Assembly (NCBI RefSeq): GCF_003992315.1
Contig: NZ_RQVE01000016.1
Location: 1-35,080 of the forward strand
DNA: 35,080 nt
Direction of reading: 5' to 3'
From: Veillonella sp. 3891
GTDB lineage: Bacteria > Bacillota > Negativicutes > Veillonellales > Veillonellaceae
Each line of letters starts with the position of its first letter. Within the stretch, counting starts at the first letter, position 1. Shown one piece after another: positions 17,503 through 25,434 of the stretch. The notes under the pieces are model-generated. The model was not told where the DNA came from, did no database searches, and was given only the letters and a program-made list of their open reading frames with translations. The position numbers were made by a program, and so were the translations under genes.

Positions 17503-18615
17503 TTAATTATGTGTATGAACTGGTGTTACCACATAGGTGTAATGGTCATTATTATCTTGACGAATTACCATAGCCCCTTGTTCTTGTAAATACATATGGA
17601 TTCTTTCACCTGTGCTATGTTTCAATAATTCATCTATATATTTACCATTAAAATTAATAGTGAAAGGATTGCCTTCAAAGGTACATAGAACAATATCTTT
17701 TACCATACCAATATCAGCACTTTGAGAACTTAATGTAACTTGATTTTCTTCCCAATCATAACGAATGGCAGAATAACTCATATCTTTCGCCATAAAATAT
17801 ACACGATCTAAAGAACTAGCAAATTCACGACGATTTAAAATAGCACTAGCATCGAATTTAGCAGGAATAACACGTTTATAATCAGGATATGTACCTTCAA
17901 TCAATCTTGAAATAATATATACAGTATCAAATACAATAGCTATTTGATTTCTATTCCAAATTAATTTAACCATAACAGGTTGATCTGATGGTAATACTCT
18001 GGAAACTTCTTCTACAGTACGTTTTGGAATGACAATACGCATTGGATTTTCAAGTGCTGTATCTAAGGTAACTTTTTTAACAGCCATACGATGTGTATCA
18101 GTACCGACCATAGTAAGCTCATTACCTTCAATTTCTACTAAGGTACCACAGAAAATAGGACGATCTGTATCTGTAGAAGTAGCATATACAGTTAAATCGA
18201 TTAATTGTTTTAACTGTTCTCCGTCAATCATAATGCTATTATCATCTTGGATTTGCTCTACTAAGGAGAAATCTTCTACTTGCATAGTCACTAATTTAAA
18301 TTCAGAATGATCTGATTTAATTTGTAATTGATTGGAATTGTCTGGTTTATATAATTCTACTTGTTCACCTGGTAATTTTTTTAGAATTTCTTGAAAGTAT
18401 TTAGAACCCACTACAATCGTACCTGGTTCAAGGATGGTAGCATCTACTTGGGATCTCATTCCAATTTCAAAGTCATTAGCTTGTAATTCTACATAGTTAT
18501 CTTTTGTAGAAATGTAAATAGATCCTGGTAAATTAGAGCTTGTTTTATTGCTTGCTACACGTTGGAATAGTGACATAGCTTTCACTAATTCAGTTTTGTT
18601 AAATTGAAGTTTCAT
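17503..18615 (-). CDS. dnaN: DNA polymerase III beta subunit (sliding clamp)
   Basis: A 370-residue clamp protein with the three-domain DnaN layout. It begins MKLQFNKTELVKAM and includes FCGTLVEIEGNELTMVGTDTHRMA (domain II) and a C-terminal YVVTPVHTHN close to the usual MPLR-type end. The second of two adjacent ATGs (18615) is chosen because AAGGAG is 6 bases upstream of it and only 3 from the first. The clamp encircles DNA and tethers polymerase III. It lies downstream of dnaA across an origin-like spacer. Confidence 0.95.
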   Translation of the reverse strand: MKLQFNKTELVKAMSLFQRVASNKTSSNLPGSIYISTKDNYVELQANDFEIGMRSQVDATILEPGTIVVGSKYFQEILKKLPGEQVELYKPDNSNQLQIKSDHSEFKLVTMQVEDFSLVEQIQDDNSIMIDGEQLKQLIDLTVYATSTDTDRPIFCGTLVEIEGNELTMVGTDTHRMAVKKVTLDTALENPMRIVIPKRTVEEVSRVLPSDQPVMVKLIWNRNQIAIVFDTVYIISRLIEGTYPDYKRVIPAKFDASAILNRREFASSLDRVYFMAKDMSYSAIRYDWEENQVTLSSQSADIGMVKDIVLCTFEGNPFTINFNGKYIDELLKHSTGERIHMYLQEQGAMVIRQDNNDHYTYVVTPVHTHN

Positions 18616-18666
18616 CATTAACTCCTTGTGACTAATATAACTATGTTAGAGTGTTTTTGTTTAAAT

Positions 18667-18713
18667 TAGTAGCCGTAGTAGTAGGGCGCGTGCACAAGTG
18701 GATAGGTGTATAA
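18667..18713 (+). promoter_or_regulatory. Candidate DnaA-trio unwinding element of oriC
   Basis: Reading the plus strand: TAG at 18667 and 18670, CCG, then TAG at 18676, 18679 and 18682, then a GC block GGCGCG (18685-18690). Overlapping DnaA-box-like sites follow at 18697-18705 (two mismatches) and 18705-18713 (one mismatch). An AT-rich stretch (18630-18668) lies on the far side. The order TAG repeats, GC-rich spacer, DnaA boxes is that of the DnaA-trio system described in Bacillus subtilis. Function here is inferred. Confidence 0.6.
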
Positions 18714-18731
18714 AGTCCTTGTACATCAATG

Positions 18732-18874
18732 TTTTACACATGTTTACAACATTGGGAATAGAAAATTGCATCTATCCACATAGTAACAGGTTTGAAATTA
18801 CCTTGTGTGTAAGTCAATTTTTGTTAACAGCCTAGGCACAAAGTGTACACAGGTTACGCACATACTTATCCACA
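18732..18874. promoter_or_regulatory. DnaA-box cluster between dnaA and dnaN
   Basis: One exact box, TTATCCACA (18866-18874), and several one-mismatch boxes at 18732-18740, 18772-18780, 18804-18812 and 18854-18862. With the trio element it makes the dnaA-dnaN spacer the likely unwinding half of a bipartite origin. Confidence 0.65.
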
Positions 18875-18883
18875 ATCTGGGGA

Positions 18884-20539
18884 TTATTTAGCTGCTTCTA
18901 ATTCTTCACGAATACGCTCAATGGTATATCGTAAATCTTGATCCTTTTCTATTTCTCTGGAAATTTTTTCATACGCATGCAATGCCGTTGTATGGTCTTT
19001 TTTACCAAAAGCAAAGGAAATTTGTGGGTAACTTTCATTGATTAATTCACGAGCTAAATACATAGCAATTTGGCGTGGATGGGCATATTGCTTATTCCGT
19101 TTTTGGCTAATTAAATGTTCTAGTTTAATTTTGAAATAATCTGCTACAAATTCTTGAATGTATTTAATGGATAATACGATTTTTTCTGTATGAATGATAA
19201 AGTCTTTGATTGCTTTATTGGTAAATTCTACATCAATCGTTTCTAATCGGTTTGTAATAGCCGCTTGTGTAATCAATGTTTCAAAGGCACCTTTTAATTC
19301 ACGAATATTTCGCTTATTAAAATACTGTGCAAATAGGTGAATCACCTCTTTTGGAACATATAAAGTTGGGTATTCGCTGCGACGATGATAGATTTCCTCA
19401 TGGATGATGGCTTCAATCATTTCTGGATTTGGTGCCTCAATTTCTACAGTAAGACCACTATTAAATCGTGTGATTAAACGCTCTTCCATTTCCTTGTAAT
19501 CCTTTGGCGGCTTATCACTGGATAAAATTACTGCTTTATTGTGGCTCAATAAATGGTTGAAAGTATTGAAAAATTCTTCCTGTGTAGTTTTCTTATTTTT
19601 TTCTTCTAAGAATTGTACATCGTCAATGATGAGTACATCGATATCTCGGAAGTTACGGCGGAATTGATCCGGTGTTTTTGTTCGCAAAGATTCAATAAAA
19701 CTATTCATAAAATCTTCACTGGTAATAGACATAATTTTAGCGGATGGATTATGTACTAAAATTTCATTGCCGATGGCATGCATTAAATGAGTTTTACCAA
19801 GACCAGATTGACCGTGAATATATAGTGGATTGTAACGAAGTCCTGGATTTTCCGCCACTGCTTTTGCAGCACTGAAAGCAAGGCGGTTAGAATTAGATTC
19901 GATGTAATTATCAAAAGTAAAAGCACGATTTAGATGTGATTTTGAAGAGCTATTCATATCCCGTTGCACAGATGGTGCTGTTGGTAATGGTGTGGAAGTA
20001 GTTGTTTTAGTTGCAAATAAATCAGCAGGCACTGGTTTTTGGATACCTTGTGAAGGAGAAGTATTTCTTTGAATGATGACAGGAGAATCATAGCTAGGAC
20101 GACTCACACCTTCTGGTAATACTTCGTCATACTCTTCTGTATTCCAAGGGGGAGGGATGATAGGAGAGGGAGAACTTTCCATCGTTGTATCTTCAATAGA
20201 AGGCATATCGATAGGCGGCATAGGAGGAATATCCGAAGGAGATGTGTGTATTGTTTCCAATGAAGATGCATCTGATGTAGCAGTATCCGTTAGATAGTCA
20301 ATAGTTTGTAAGGTAGGAAGTAAACTTTTTGCTGCCTCTACAATTTGGTTATGGACCAATGGGGTTTGAATGTATTTTAATTTGCTAGGATCCATAACGA
20401 ATAAGGTTAGGATGGTAGATGTCATAGAATAGGGCATCAAGGAATTCACGACCAAGGAGTCCCACATTTGCTGGGGCATTTTTGTTTTTGTTTTTTGCAT
20501 CACTTGGTCCCATAGGGAGTAGAGATCTAAGTCACTCAT
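18884..20539 (-). CDS. dnaA: Chromosomal replication initiator DnaA
   Basis: A 551-residue initiator. Domain I (helicase contact) is about residues 1-80. The AAA+ domain carries Walker A GQSGLGKT at 243-250 and Walker B VLIIDDVQF. Domain IV ends in the DnaA-box-binding helix-turn-helix with KKDHTTALHAYEKI. Domain II, about residues 85-203, is a Pro/Ser/Thr-rich linker of about 120 residues, much longer than usual, and explains the large size. The start at 20539 is chosen for AGGAAGG upstream and the MSDLDLYSLW beginning. The frame extends 15 codons further but those would lie over a DnaA box. DnaA boxes flank the gene on both sides, which fits autoregulation. Confidence 0.97.
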   Translation of the reverse strand: MSDLDLYSLWDQVMQKTKTKMPQQMWDSLVVNSLMPYSMTSTILTLFVMDPSKLKYIQTPLVHNQIVEAAKSLLPTLQTIDYLTDTATSDASSLETIHTSPSDIPPMPPIDMPSIEDTTMESSPSPIIPPPWNTEEYDEVLPEGVSRPSYDSPVIIQRNTSPSQGIQKPVPADLFATKTTTSTPLPTAPSVQRDMNSSSKSHLNRAFTFDNYIESNSNRLAFSAAKAVAENPGLRYNPLYIHGQSGLGKTHLMHAIGNEILVHNPSAKIMSITSEDFMNSFIESLRTKTPDQFRRNFRDIDVLIIDDVQFLEEKNKKTTQEEFFNTFNHLLSHNKAVILSSDKPPKDYKEMEERLITRFNSGLTVEIEAPNPEMIEAIIHEEIYHRRSEYPTLYVPKEVIHLFAQYFNKRNIRELKGAFETLITQAAITNRLETIDVEFTNKAIKDFIIHTEKIVLSIKYIQEFVADYFKIKLEHLISQKRNKQYAHPRQIAMYLARELINESYPQISFAFGKKDHTTALHAYEKISREIEKDQDLRYTIERIREELEAAK

Positions 20540-20555
20540 AATAAACCTTCCTGTA

Positions 20556-20720
20556 TGTGTATAAAAATTATTTGTCCACATCATGATGAATGTGGATAAC
20601 TAAAAATTAGACAAAGAAAAAGAGTTCATAAACAAGATAATAGGTAGAATTGTTTCTATCCACAATATTGTGAATAAGTCAGTGGATAAGATGTAAAAAA
20701 TGTGGAAAACTTGTTTATAA
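20556..20720. promoter_or_regulatory. oriC DnaA-box cluster upstream of dnaA
   Basis: Exact TTATNCACA boxes lie on the minus strand at 20556-20564, 20591-20599 and 20669-20677. One-mismatch boxes lie at 20572-20580, 20656-20664, 20681-20689, 20701-20709 and 20712-20720. The following 20721-20891 is AT-rich with no gene. This is the probable upstream half of the origin and also the dnaA promoter region. Confidence 0.8.
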
Positions 20721-20891
20721 CCCTTTGTTGGTGTATAGCTTTATTATACCAAAAACTTTTTTGCTTTACTATGCATTCTATTGGTTATTTTTATAGAAAA
20801 AGGCGTAGTATATTTTTTGTTTAGGAATATAGCACACCTTTTTACTTTTATAGTATGATTCTAATCTAGAAATAGCATAGACTTAATTGAA

Positions 20892-21803
20892 TTAAATTGA
20901 AATATGAAAGTATGTTAATAAATGTTTCATCGTATCTTGACCATCGTAACATGTGTTAATGAGATATCCAGGTTCATATAAATATTCTTTTAATCCTCGA
21001 TAGTAATAATATTTTTTTGTATCTTCAATGATAAATGGAATAACTCCATGGTTTAAACATTCTTTAAAGGCAATGAGTCTACCGACACGACCATTTCCAT
21101 CTTGAAAGGGATGGATACGTTCAAATTGGAAATGAAATTCCACAATATCTTCAAAAGAAATTTCTGATTTTTTATGATAAGAAGTGAGTAATTGTTTCAT
21201 GTCATGGGCTACATCTTTAGGAGCCGATGTTTCGATGCCACCTACAACATTAGGTCGAGTTTTATATTCTCCCACATTAAACCAAGGAAGGGTTTCATCT
21301 TTTGTTCTACTTTTTAATATATAGTGAAGGTGCTTAATCATTTCTTCTGTTATAGGTTCCTCTGCCATATCAATACAGTAATCAATTGCTCTAAAATGAT
21401 TGACGGTTTCAATAATATCATCTACAGGAAGAGCATCTTTACTGTCAATGGTATTGGTTTCAAAAATACGTCTAGTTTGATCTTCATTTAGAGCACTACC
21501 TTCTATGTGATTTGAGTTATAAGTCATACGAATTTGTAGTTCATGATATAATCCACCTGAGATATGATGAGACTTCTCCTCTTGCAATTGTCTAAGAATA
21601 GGGTTGTCAGATATAATACGATATATATCATTTTCAGAACAAAGGAAAAAATTACATAATTTATGTATCACTGAGGAGGAAAGTTTTTCACCTTTACCAA
21701 TCTTTGCAATCGTTCTTGAAGAGATATGTAGCACTTGTGTTAAGTCGGATTTTTTTAGGTTATGTTGTTTTAGTAATTGTAGTAAACCATGATAATTATA
21801 CAT
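20892..21803 (-). CDS. Fic-domain protein with N-terminal helix-turn-helix
   Basis: A 303-residue protein. Residues 1-65 look like an XRE-type helix-turn-helix (LKKSDLTQVLHISSRTIAKIG). The Fic domain carries the full active-site motif HPFQDGNGR at 231-239 with Arg242 following, so it should be a competent AMP-transferase. An inhibitory motif of the (S/T)xxxE(G/N) type, S97-N-H-I-E101-G102, lies N-terminal to the core, so activity is probably self-restrained. GGAGG precedes the ATG. It sits between dnaA and rpmH, inside the origin region, an unusual place. Three AGTAAAGATT sites upstream probably bind its own helix-turn-helix. The target protein is unknown; some FicT toxins modify GyrB and ParE. 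Confidence 0.9.
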   Translation of the reverse strand: MYNYHGLLQLLKQHNLKKSDLTQVLHISSRTIAKIGKGEKLSSSVIHKLCNFFLCSENDIYRIISDNPILRQLQEEKSHHISGGLYHELQIRMTYNSNHIEGSALNEDQTRRIFETNTIDSKDALPVDDIIETVNHFRAIDYCIDMAEEPITEEMIKHLHYILKSRTKDETLPWFNVGEYKTRPNVVGGIETSAPKDVAHDMKQLLTSYHKKSEISFEDIVEFHFQFERIHPFQDGNGRVGRLIAFKECLNHGVIPFIIEDTKKYYYYRGLKEYLYEPGYLINTCYDGQDTMKHLLTYFHISI

Positions 21804-21816
21804 ATTTTACCTCCAT

Positions 21817-21882
21817 AATCTTTACTTATCGTACTGTAAATTATAATAAAAGTAAAGATTTTAAAATAAGGAAGTAAAGATT
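21817..21882. promoter_or_regulatory. Operator-like repeats and promoter of the Fic gene
   Basis: Three copies of the 10-mer AGTAAAGATT: one inverted at 21817-21826, two direct at 21851-21860 and 21873-21882. The first two form a palindrome around a minus-strand TATAAT (21840-21845), the likely -10 of the Fic gene. This arrangement suits autorepression by the gene's own helix-turn-helix. No gene or motif was recognised in 21883-21980. Confidence 0.6.
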
Positions 21883-21980
21883 ACTATGAATGATAAGAGA
21901 TATCTATAAATGTATGTAGAGTTCTATTATGACAATATTACAAATCGTTTATATATATACTATTAAAAACAAGGTTTATA

Positions 21981-22009
21981 TTGACAGAATTAGGGTTTAT
22001 ACATATAAT
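21981..22009 (+). promoter_or_regulatory. Consensus promoter of the rpmH operon
   Basis: TTGACA (21981-21986) and TATAAT (22004-22009) are both exact consensus and separated by 17 bases. This is the strongest promoter in the window, as expected for a ribosomal protein gene. Confidence 0.85.
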
Positions 22010-22063
22010 TACTATGTTATGGTATACGAAAAAATAAACCTATCATGAGGAGGTGTTGTTGTA

Positions 22064-22198
22064 ATGAAACGTACTTACCAACCAAATACACTTTGGAGAA
22101 AACGTACTCATGGTTTCCGTGAACGTATGAAAACCATCGGTGGCCGTCTAGTATTAAAACGTCGACGCGCTAAAGGCAGAAAACGCTTATCTGCATAA
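22064..22198 (+). CDS. rpmH: 50S ribosomal protein L34
   Basis: A 44-residue, very basic protein starting [20 protein letters not shown] and ending KGRKRLSA, the standard L34 sequence. GAGGAGGTG lies upstream of the ATG. It is first in the rpmH-rnpA-yidD-yidC-jag operon, directly behind a consensus promoter. A hairpin after it probably limits downstream expression. Confidence 0.97.
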   Translation: MKRTYQPNTLWRKRTHGFRERMKTIGGRLVLKRRRAKGRKRLSA

Positions 22199-22204
22199 TC
22201 AAAT

Positions 22205-22247
22205 ATACAGCAAGAGAACTTGGCCGCAGAGCCAAGTTTTTCTGTAT
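22205..22247 (+). terminator. Partial terminator/attenuator between rpmH and rnpA
   Basis: AACTTGGC (22217-22224) pairs with GCCAAGTT (22231-22238) and is followed by TTT. An outer ATACAG/CTGTAT stem (22205-22210, 22242-22247) encloses it. It would let L34 be made in excess over the RNase P protein. Confidence 0.65.
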
Positions 22248-22268
22248 GTACGGTATTAAAGGATAACT

Positions 22269-22622
22269 ATGAATAGTTTAACAAAAGATAGAAGAATTCG
22301 GAAAAACAATGAATATCAATTAGTGTATAAGCACGGTCGCTATGAAGTGGGACGTCTTTGTGTGGTCTATCATATGCCAGTGGCAAAGCAAAAAAGTAAA
22401 ATTGGTTTCGTCACGGGTAAAAAAGTAGGTGGCGCAGTACAGCGCAACAGAGCACGACGTTTGATGAAAGAAGTGTATCGTTTGCATCAACATGAATTGC
22501 GTGAAGGTCATCATATCGTAGTAGTCGGTCGAGGTTATTTAGCCAATGCTACCTACGAACAGGCAGAACGTGAAATGATGCGTCTATTCAAAAAATGTAA
22601 ATTATTAAAGGATAGAAACTAA
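22269..22622 (+). CDS. rnpA: Ribonuclease P protein component
   Basis: A 117-residue basic protein. It has the RNase P signature [15 protein letters not shown] near residue 55, and the N-terminal [18 protein letters not shown] is typical. It assists the RNase P RNA in cutting tRNA 5' leaders. Its stop codon overlaps the yidD start (TAATG). AAGGA precedes the ATG. Confidence 0.95.
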   Translation: MNSLTKDRRIRKNNEYQLVYKHGRYEVGRLCVVYHMPVAKQKSKIGFVTGKKVGGAVQRNRARRLMKEVYRLHQHELREGHHIVVVGRGYLANATYEQAEREMMRLFKKCKLLKDRN

Positions 22623-22849
22623 TGGGTATTAGTAAACTTGTAAATTACTTGTTAATTGGATTAGTTCAGTTCTATCGATATGCTCTATCTCCTTTAAAGC
22701 CAAGTACTTGTCGTTTTTATCCCACCTGTTCGATGTATATGTTGCAAGCATTGCGACGATATGGACCTTTAAAAGGTAGCTATTTAGGCATTAAACGGAT
22801 TTTAAAATGCCATCCCTTTCACAAGGGTGGATATGATCCTTTGCCATAG
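22622..22849 (+). CDS. yidD: Membrane protein insertion efficiency factor YidD
   Basis: A 75-residue YidD-family protein. It has [34 protein letters not shown] followed by a Cys-His segment, [12 protein letters not shown], all family hallmarks. It is thought to help YidC insert membrane proteins. It overlaps rnpA by one base and precedes yidC. Confidence 0.95.
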   Translation: MGISKLVNYLLIGLVQFYRYALSPLKPSTCRFYPTCSMYMLQALRRYGPLKGSYLGIKRILKCHPFHKGGYDPLP

Positions 22850-22957
22850 CACAGTTTTGGAAATACCTGAGTACCTGTATGGATGAAATATAGACCATAC
22901 CATAACGTATATGGGTACACAAAGGTTATACTACAAAGAACAAGAAAAGGAGTAGGC

Positions 22958-23596
22958 ATGGAAATCTTTCAATATTTAGTAGATTTTATGAGAAGTCTTG
23001 TGGAATATTCGTTTTTGGCCACAAAATCGATGGGCTTCCCAAGCTATGGTATCGCGATTATTTTGCTTACCATTGTTATTAAACTTATATTAGCACCGTT
23101 GACACAAAAACAAGTGCAGTCTATGAAAGGCATGGCTGATTTACAACCTAAAATGAAAGCCATTCAAGACAAATATAAGGACAATCCACAAAAAGCACAG
23201 CAAGAAATTATGAAAATGTATAAAGAATTAGGCATCAATCCATTAGCTGGTTGTTTACCACTTCTTGTACAAATGCCATTCTTGATTGCTATTTTCTATG
23301 CATTGCAAGGATATCCATATGATCCTCAATATGCGCAATTCTTATGGTTACCAAATTTGAGTGATCCAGATCCAATCTATGTATTACCAGTATTGTCTGC
23401 GTTGTCTACGTATATTATGAGTAAACAAACATCTGCTAGTGGTAATAATCAACAAGCAAAGATTATGAACATCTTTATGCCACTATTCATTGGCTATATC
23501 AGTTTAAACTTTGCTAGTGGATTGGTAATTTACTGGGTAGTTTCAAATCTATTCCAATTAGCACAACAAACATTAATTTATCGTAATAACAAATAG
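22958..23596 (+). CDS. yidC: Membrane protein insertase YidC/Oxa1
   Basis: A 212-residue insertase of the short Oxa1/SpoIIIJ type. The core helices include GIAIILLTIVIKLILAPLTQ, where the conserved positive charge of the groove is Lys rather than the Arg of Bacillus SpoIIIJ. A cytoplasmic hairpin (MADLQPKMKAIQDKYKDNPQ) and GCLPLLVQMPFLIAIFYAL follow. It lacks the large periplasmic domain of proteobacterial YidC and has no clear lipobox. The start at 22958 is chosen for AAAAGGAG upstream. The frame extends to 22883 without a ribosome site. Confidence 0.95.
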   Translation: MEIFQYLVDFMRSLVEYSFLATKSMGFPSYGIAIILLTIVIKLILAPLTQKQVQSMKGMADLQPKMKAIQDKYKDNPQKAQQEIMKMYKELGINPLAGCLPLLVQMPFLIAIFYALQGYPYDPQYAQFLWLPNLSDPDPIYVLPVLSALSTYIMSKQTSASGNNQQAKIMNIFMPLFIGYISLNFASGLVIYWVVSNLFQLAQQTLIYRNNK

Positions 23597-23606
23597 GAGG
23601 CTAGGC

Positions 23607-24371
23607 ATGGATTACATTGAAGTGTCAGCAAAAACGATTGAAGAGGCAACTTCACAAGCAACAGCGCAAATTGAATCTCAAGGTCGTGTTGTTACGTCTG
23701 TGAAAGTGTTAGAAGAACCATCAAAAGGTTTCTTAGGATTTGGTAAAAAAGATGCTCTTGTTCGCGTATACTTTGAAGAAGGAACAGCAGAAAATATTGC
23801 TGTTGCAGAAGAAGTAGTATCAGTTGTGGAAACTGTTACAGAAACAACAGTAGATACTGTGGAAACAGAAGCTACTGAAATTCCTGTGGTAGTTGAGGAT
23901 GGTATTACAAAAGCAGAACAAGATTTCATTGCCGATACAGGTAAAGAATTTTTATTAGGTATGTTTGGAAAGATGGGCTTATCTGTACAGATTGAAAAAT
24001 TGACTACTAAAGATAAGATTACATTCCAAGTACATGGGGAAGACTTAGGTATTTTAATTGGTAAACATGGTCAAACATTAGATGCTATCCAATACTTAAC
24101 AAACCTTGTGGCTAATAAAGAAGTTCGCCGTCGTTGCCAAATTGTTGTGGACGTGGAAAATTATCGTTCCCGTCGAGAAGAAACTTTAGTTCAATTGGCA
24201 CATCGATTAGGAGCTAAAGTACGACGTACACGTCAAAAAATTGCGTTAGAACCAATGAATGCATTTGAACGCAAAATCATTCACTTAGCTTTGCAAAACG
24301 AAAAAAATATCAAAACAGATAGCGAAGGACAAGAACCATATCGTCATATTGTAATTTATTACAAACGATAG
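23607..24371 (+). CDS. jag: Jag/KhpB RNA-binding protein
   Basis: A 254-residue protein with the Jag order. The N-terminal Jag_N domain is about 1-55 (SAKTIEEATSQATAQIE, then SKGFLGFGKKDALVRVYF). A Val/Thr/Glu-rich linker follows at about 56-105. A KH domain has GILIGKHGQTLDAIQYLTN. The C-terminal R3H domain has NAFERKIIHLALQNE. KhpB (Jag/EloR) proteins pair with KhpA and bind RNA, affecting cell elongation in streptococci. AGGAGG precedes the ATG. mnmE, the usual next gene in many Firmicutes, is absent; a terminator and a decayed region follow. Confidence 0.95.
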   Translation: MDYIEVSAKTIEEATSQATAQIESQGRVVTSVKVLEEPSKGFLGFGKKDALVRVYFEEGTAENIAVAEEVVSVVETVTETTVDTVETEATEIPVVVEDGITKAEQDFIADTGKEFLLGMFGKMGLSVQIEKLTTKDKITFQVHGEDLGILIGKHGQTLDAIQYLTNLVANKEVRRRCQIVVDVENYRSRREETLVQLAHRLGAKVRRTRQKIALEPMNAFERKIIHLALQNEKNIKTDSEGQEPYRHIVIYYKR

Positions 24372-24478
24372 ACTTCTACTATATATCATCAACTTTTATA
24401 TTGATGTATATGCATATCTGTAGAGATGACAATAGATGATTTGTGGCATATAGTAACAGATTATCTATAACTATGAAG

Positions 24479-24500
24479 AGGGCCCTTCGGGGTCCTTTTT
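24479..24500 (+). terminator. Terminator of the rpmH-jag operon
   Basis: AGGGCCC (24479-24485), loop TTCG and GGGTCCT (24490-24496) form a 7-bp stem with one G-T pair, followed by a T run. Confidence 0.8.
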
Positions 24501-24513
24501 CTTAGAAATATAG

Positions 24514-24590
24514 AAAAAAGCTATGAGTTGATTTTATATATTCAACTCATAGCTTTTTTAGTTTAAGGGGCTGTTTTGTTACAGCCCCTT
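24514..24590 (-). repeat. Paired-hairpin repeat, copy D
   Basis: The large stem has 18 perfect pairs (24514-24531 with 24542-24559). Its sequence differs from copies A-C except near the loop (GTTGA). The small hairpin, AAGGGGCTGT/ACAGCCCCTT (24565-24590), is the same module as in copy A and here is perfect over 10 bp. On the minus strand it follows the cupin gene in the order small then large. Confidence 0.7.
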
Positions 24591-24697
24591 TTTATATGGT
24601 GTATATATTAAAAAGAAATAATATAGTTATTAGGTTTTATATAGCTATTTAGTGGTTCAGTTATATCCACGGTTATTAATTTCCCATAGGGTGATAC

Positions 24698-24717
24698 TGA
24701 TATTGTCAAGATCAGTT
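24698..24717. repeat. 20-bp direct repeat, left copy
   Basis: TGATATTGTCAAGATCAGTT is identical to 25239-25258. The two copies flank the GC-rich cupin gene, 541 bases apart. Confidence 0.85.
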
Positions 24718-24736
24718 CCTACTGTCTACAGACTCT

Positions 24737-25108
24737 TTACGGCTCGATGGGGAAATAATCCGCAGGGACGGGGGCAAGGATGCCAACAAAGACAAAGTCC
24801 TTCGTGCCTGTATTTTTCATCCCGTGGCACATGCCCTTCGCTGAGACGATGACATCGCCCTTCGCGATGGGGTGCTCCTCTCCGGGGGTAGGGTAAAAGA
24901 CGCCCTCTCCCTCAATGCAAATCCATATATCATCTGCATTGGCGTGACCGTGCGGCTGAATCGTCTGTCCAGGCTTTATGACCCAGACGACACCGCTCGT
25001 TGACTCCGTGCTGTAGATTGGCGTGCGCGTTGCGACATTGCCCGCCTTTGCCACATTTGCCACGCGAAAACGTCGCGTTGCAAAATCGTTTGTGATTTCA
25101 TTTACCAT
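24737..25108 (-). CDS. Cupin-domain protein, probably horizontally acquired
   Basis: A 123-residue single-domain cupin. The first motif lies around IKPGQTIQPHGHANADDIWICIEGEG, with metal-ligand His residues in HGH. The second motif lies around IAKGDVIVSAKGMCHGMKNTG. Small cupins of this kind may be enzymes or ligand sensors, and the substrate cannot be read from the sequence. The start at 25108 follows AAAGGAG by 8 bases. The coding sequence is clearly richer in G and C than its surroundings, with third positions often G or C. It lies between 20-bp direct repeats in a region of mobile remnants, so recent transfer is likely. Confidence 0.85.
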   Translation of the reverse strand: MVNEITNDFATRRFRVANVAKAGNVATRTPIYSTESTSGVVWVIKPGQTIQPHGHANADDIWICIEGEGVFYPTPGEEHPIAKGDVIVSAKGMCHGMKNTGTKDFVFVGILAPVPADYFPIEP

Positions 25109-25197
25109 GATGTTTGCTCCTTTCAAAAATTCGTATTTTATATCGTTTTAGGGTGCTCAGTTAAAGTAATCATCGTCATATCCTTCGCTATTCAACT

Positions 25198-25401
25198 TCA
25201 TTTTACAACAAACCAATCCTTATGACAACAATGGGATTTGATATTGTCAAGATCAGTTGACAAATTTTCTTTAGAAGAATACAAATGCTGTAACTCTTTA
25301 TAGTCTAATTCCTTCAATACAGCATCGAGTAACCGCATAGGAGCTGTTTCTTTTATCATCAACATGCCATAATCCAATGGTAAAACTAGTTGGCGAGGCA
25401 T
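25198..25401 (-). pseudogene. Remnant of a transposase 5' end, copy 2
   Basis: The frame begins PRQLVLPLDYGMLMIKET and continues AVLKELDYKELQHLYSSK, then leaves the transposase-like pattern near position 25262, close to the right copy of the 20-bp direct repeat. The first part matches the fragment at 6680-6800, sharing a 28-bp identical stretch. No ribosome site is visible before the ATG, and the rest of a transposase is missing. An IS1182-like origin is suggested by the N-terminal style only. Confidence 0.5.
25239..25258. repeat. 20-bp direct repeat, right copy
   Basis: Identical to 24698-24717. It lies next to the point where the transposase-like reading frame loses its similarity. Confidence 0.85.
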
Positions 25402-25434
25402 TACTAGTTTAGTATAATTAAATTCATTGGTATA

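Noticed and set aside
24652-24852. Plus-strand 66-codon frame ahead of and across the cupin 3' end
   Set aside because: It is antisense to the cupin gene, with no ribosome site and no family resemblance.
24698-25258. Simple target-site duplication by an IS
   Set aside because: Twenty bases is longer than usual IS duplications, and no terminal inverted repeats or transposase lie inside the unit.
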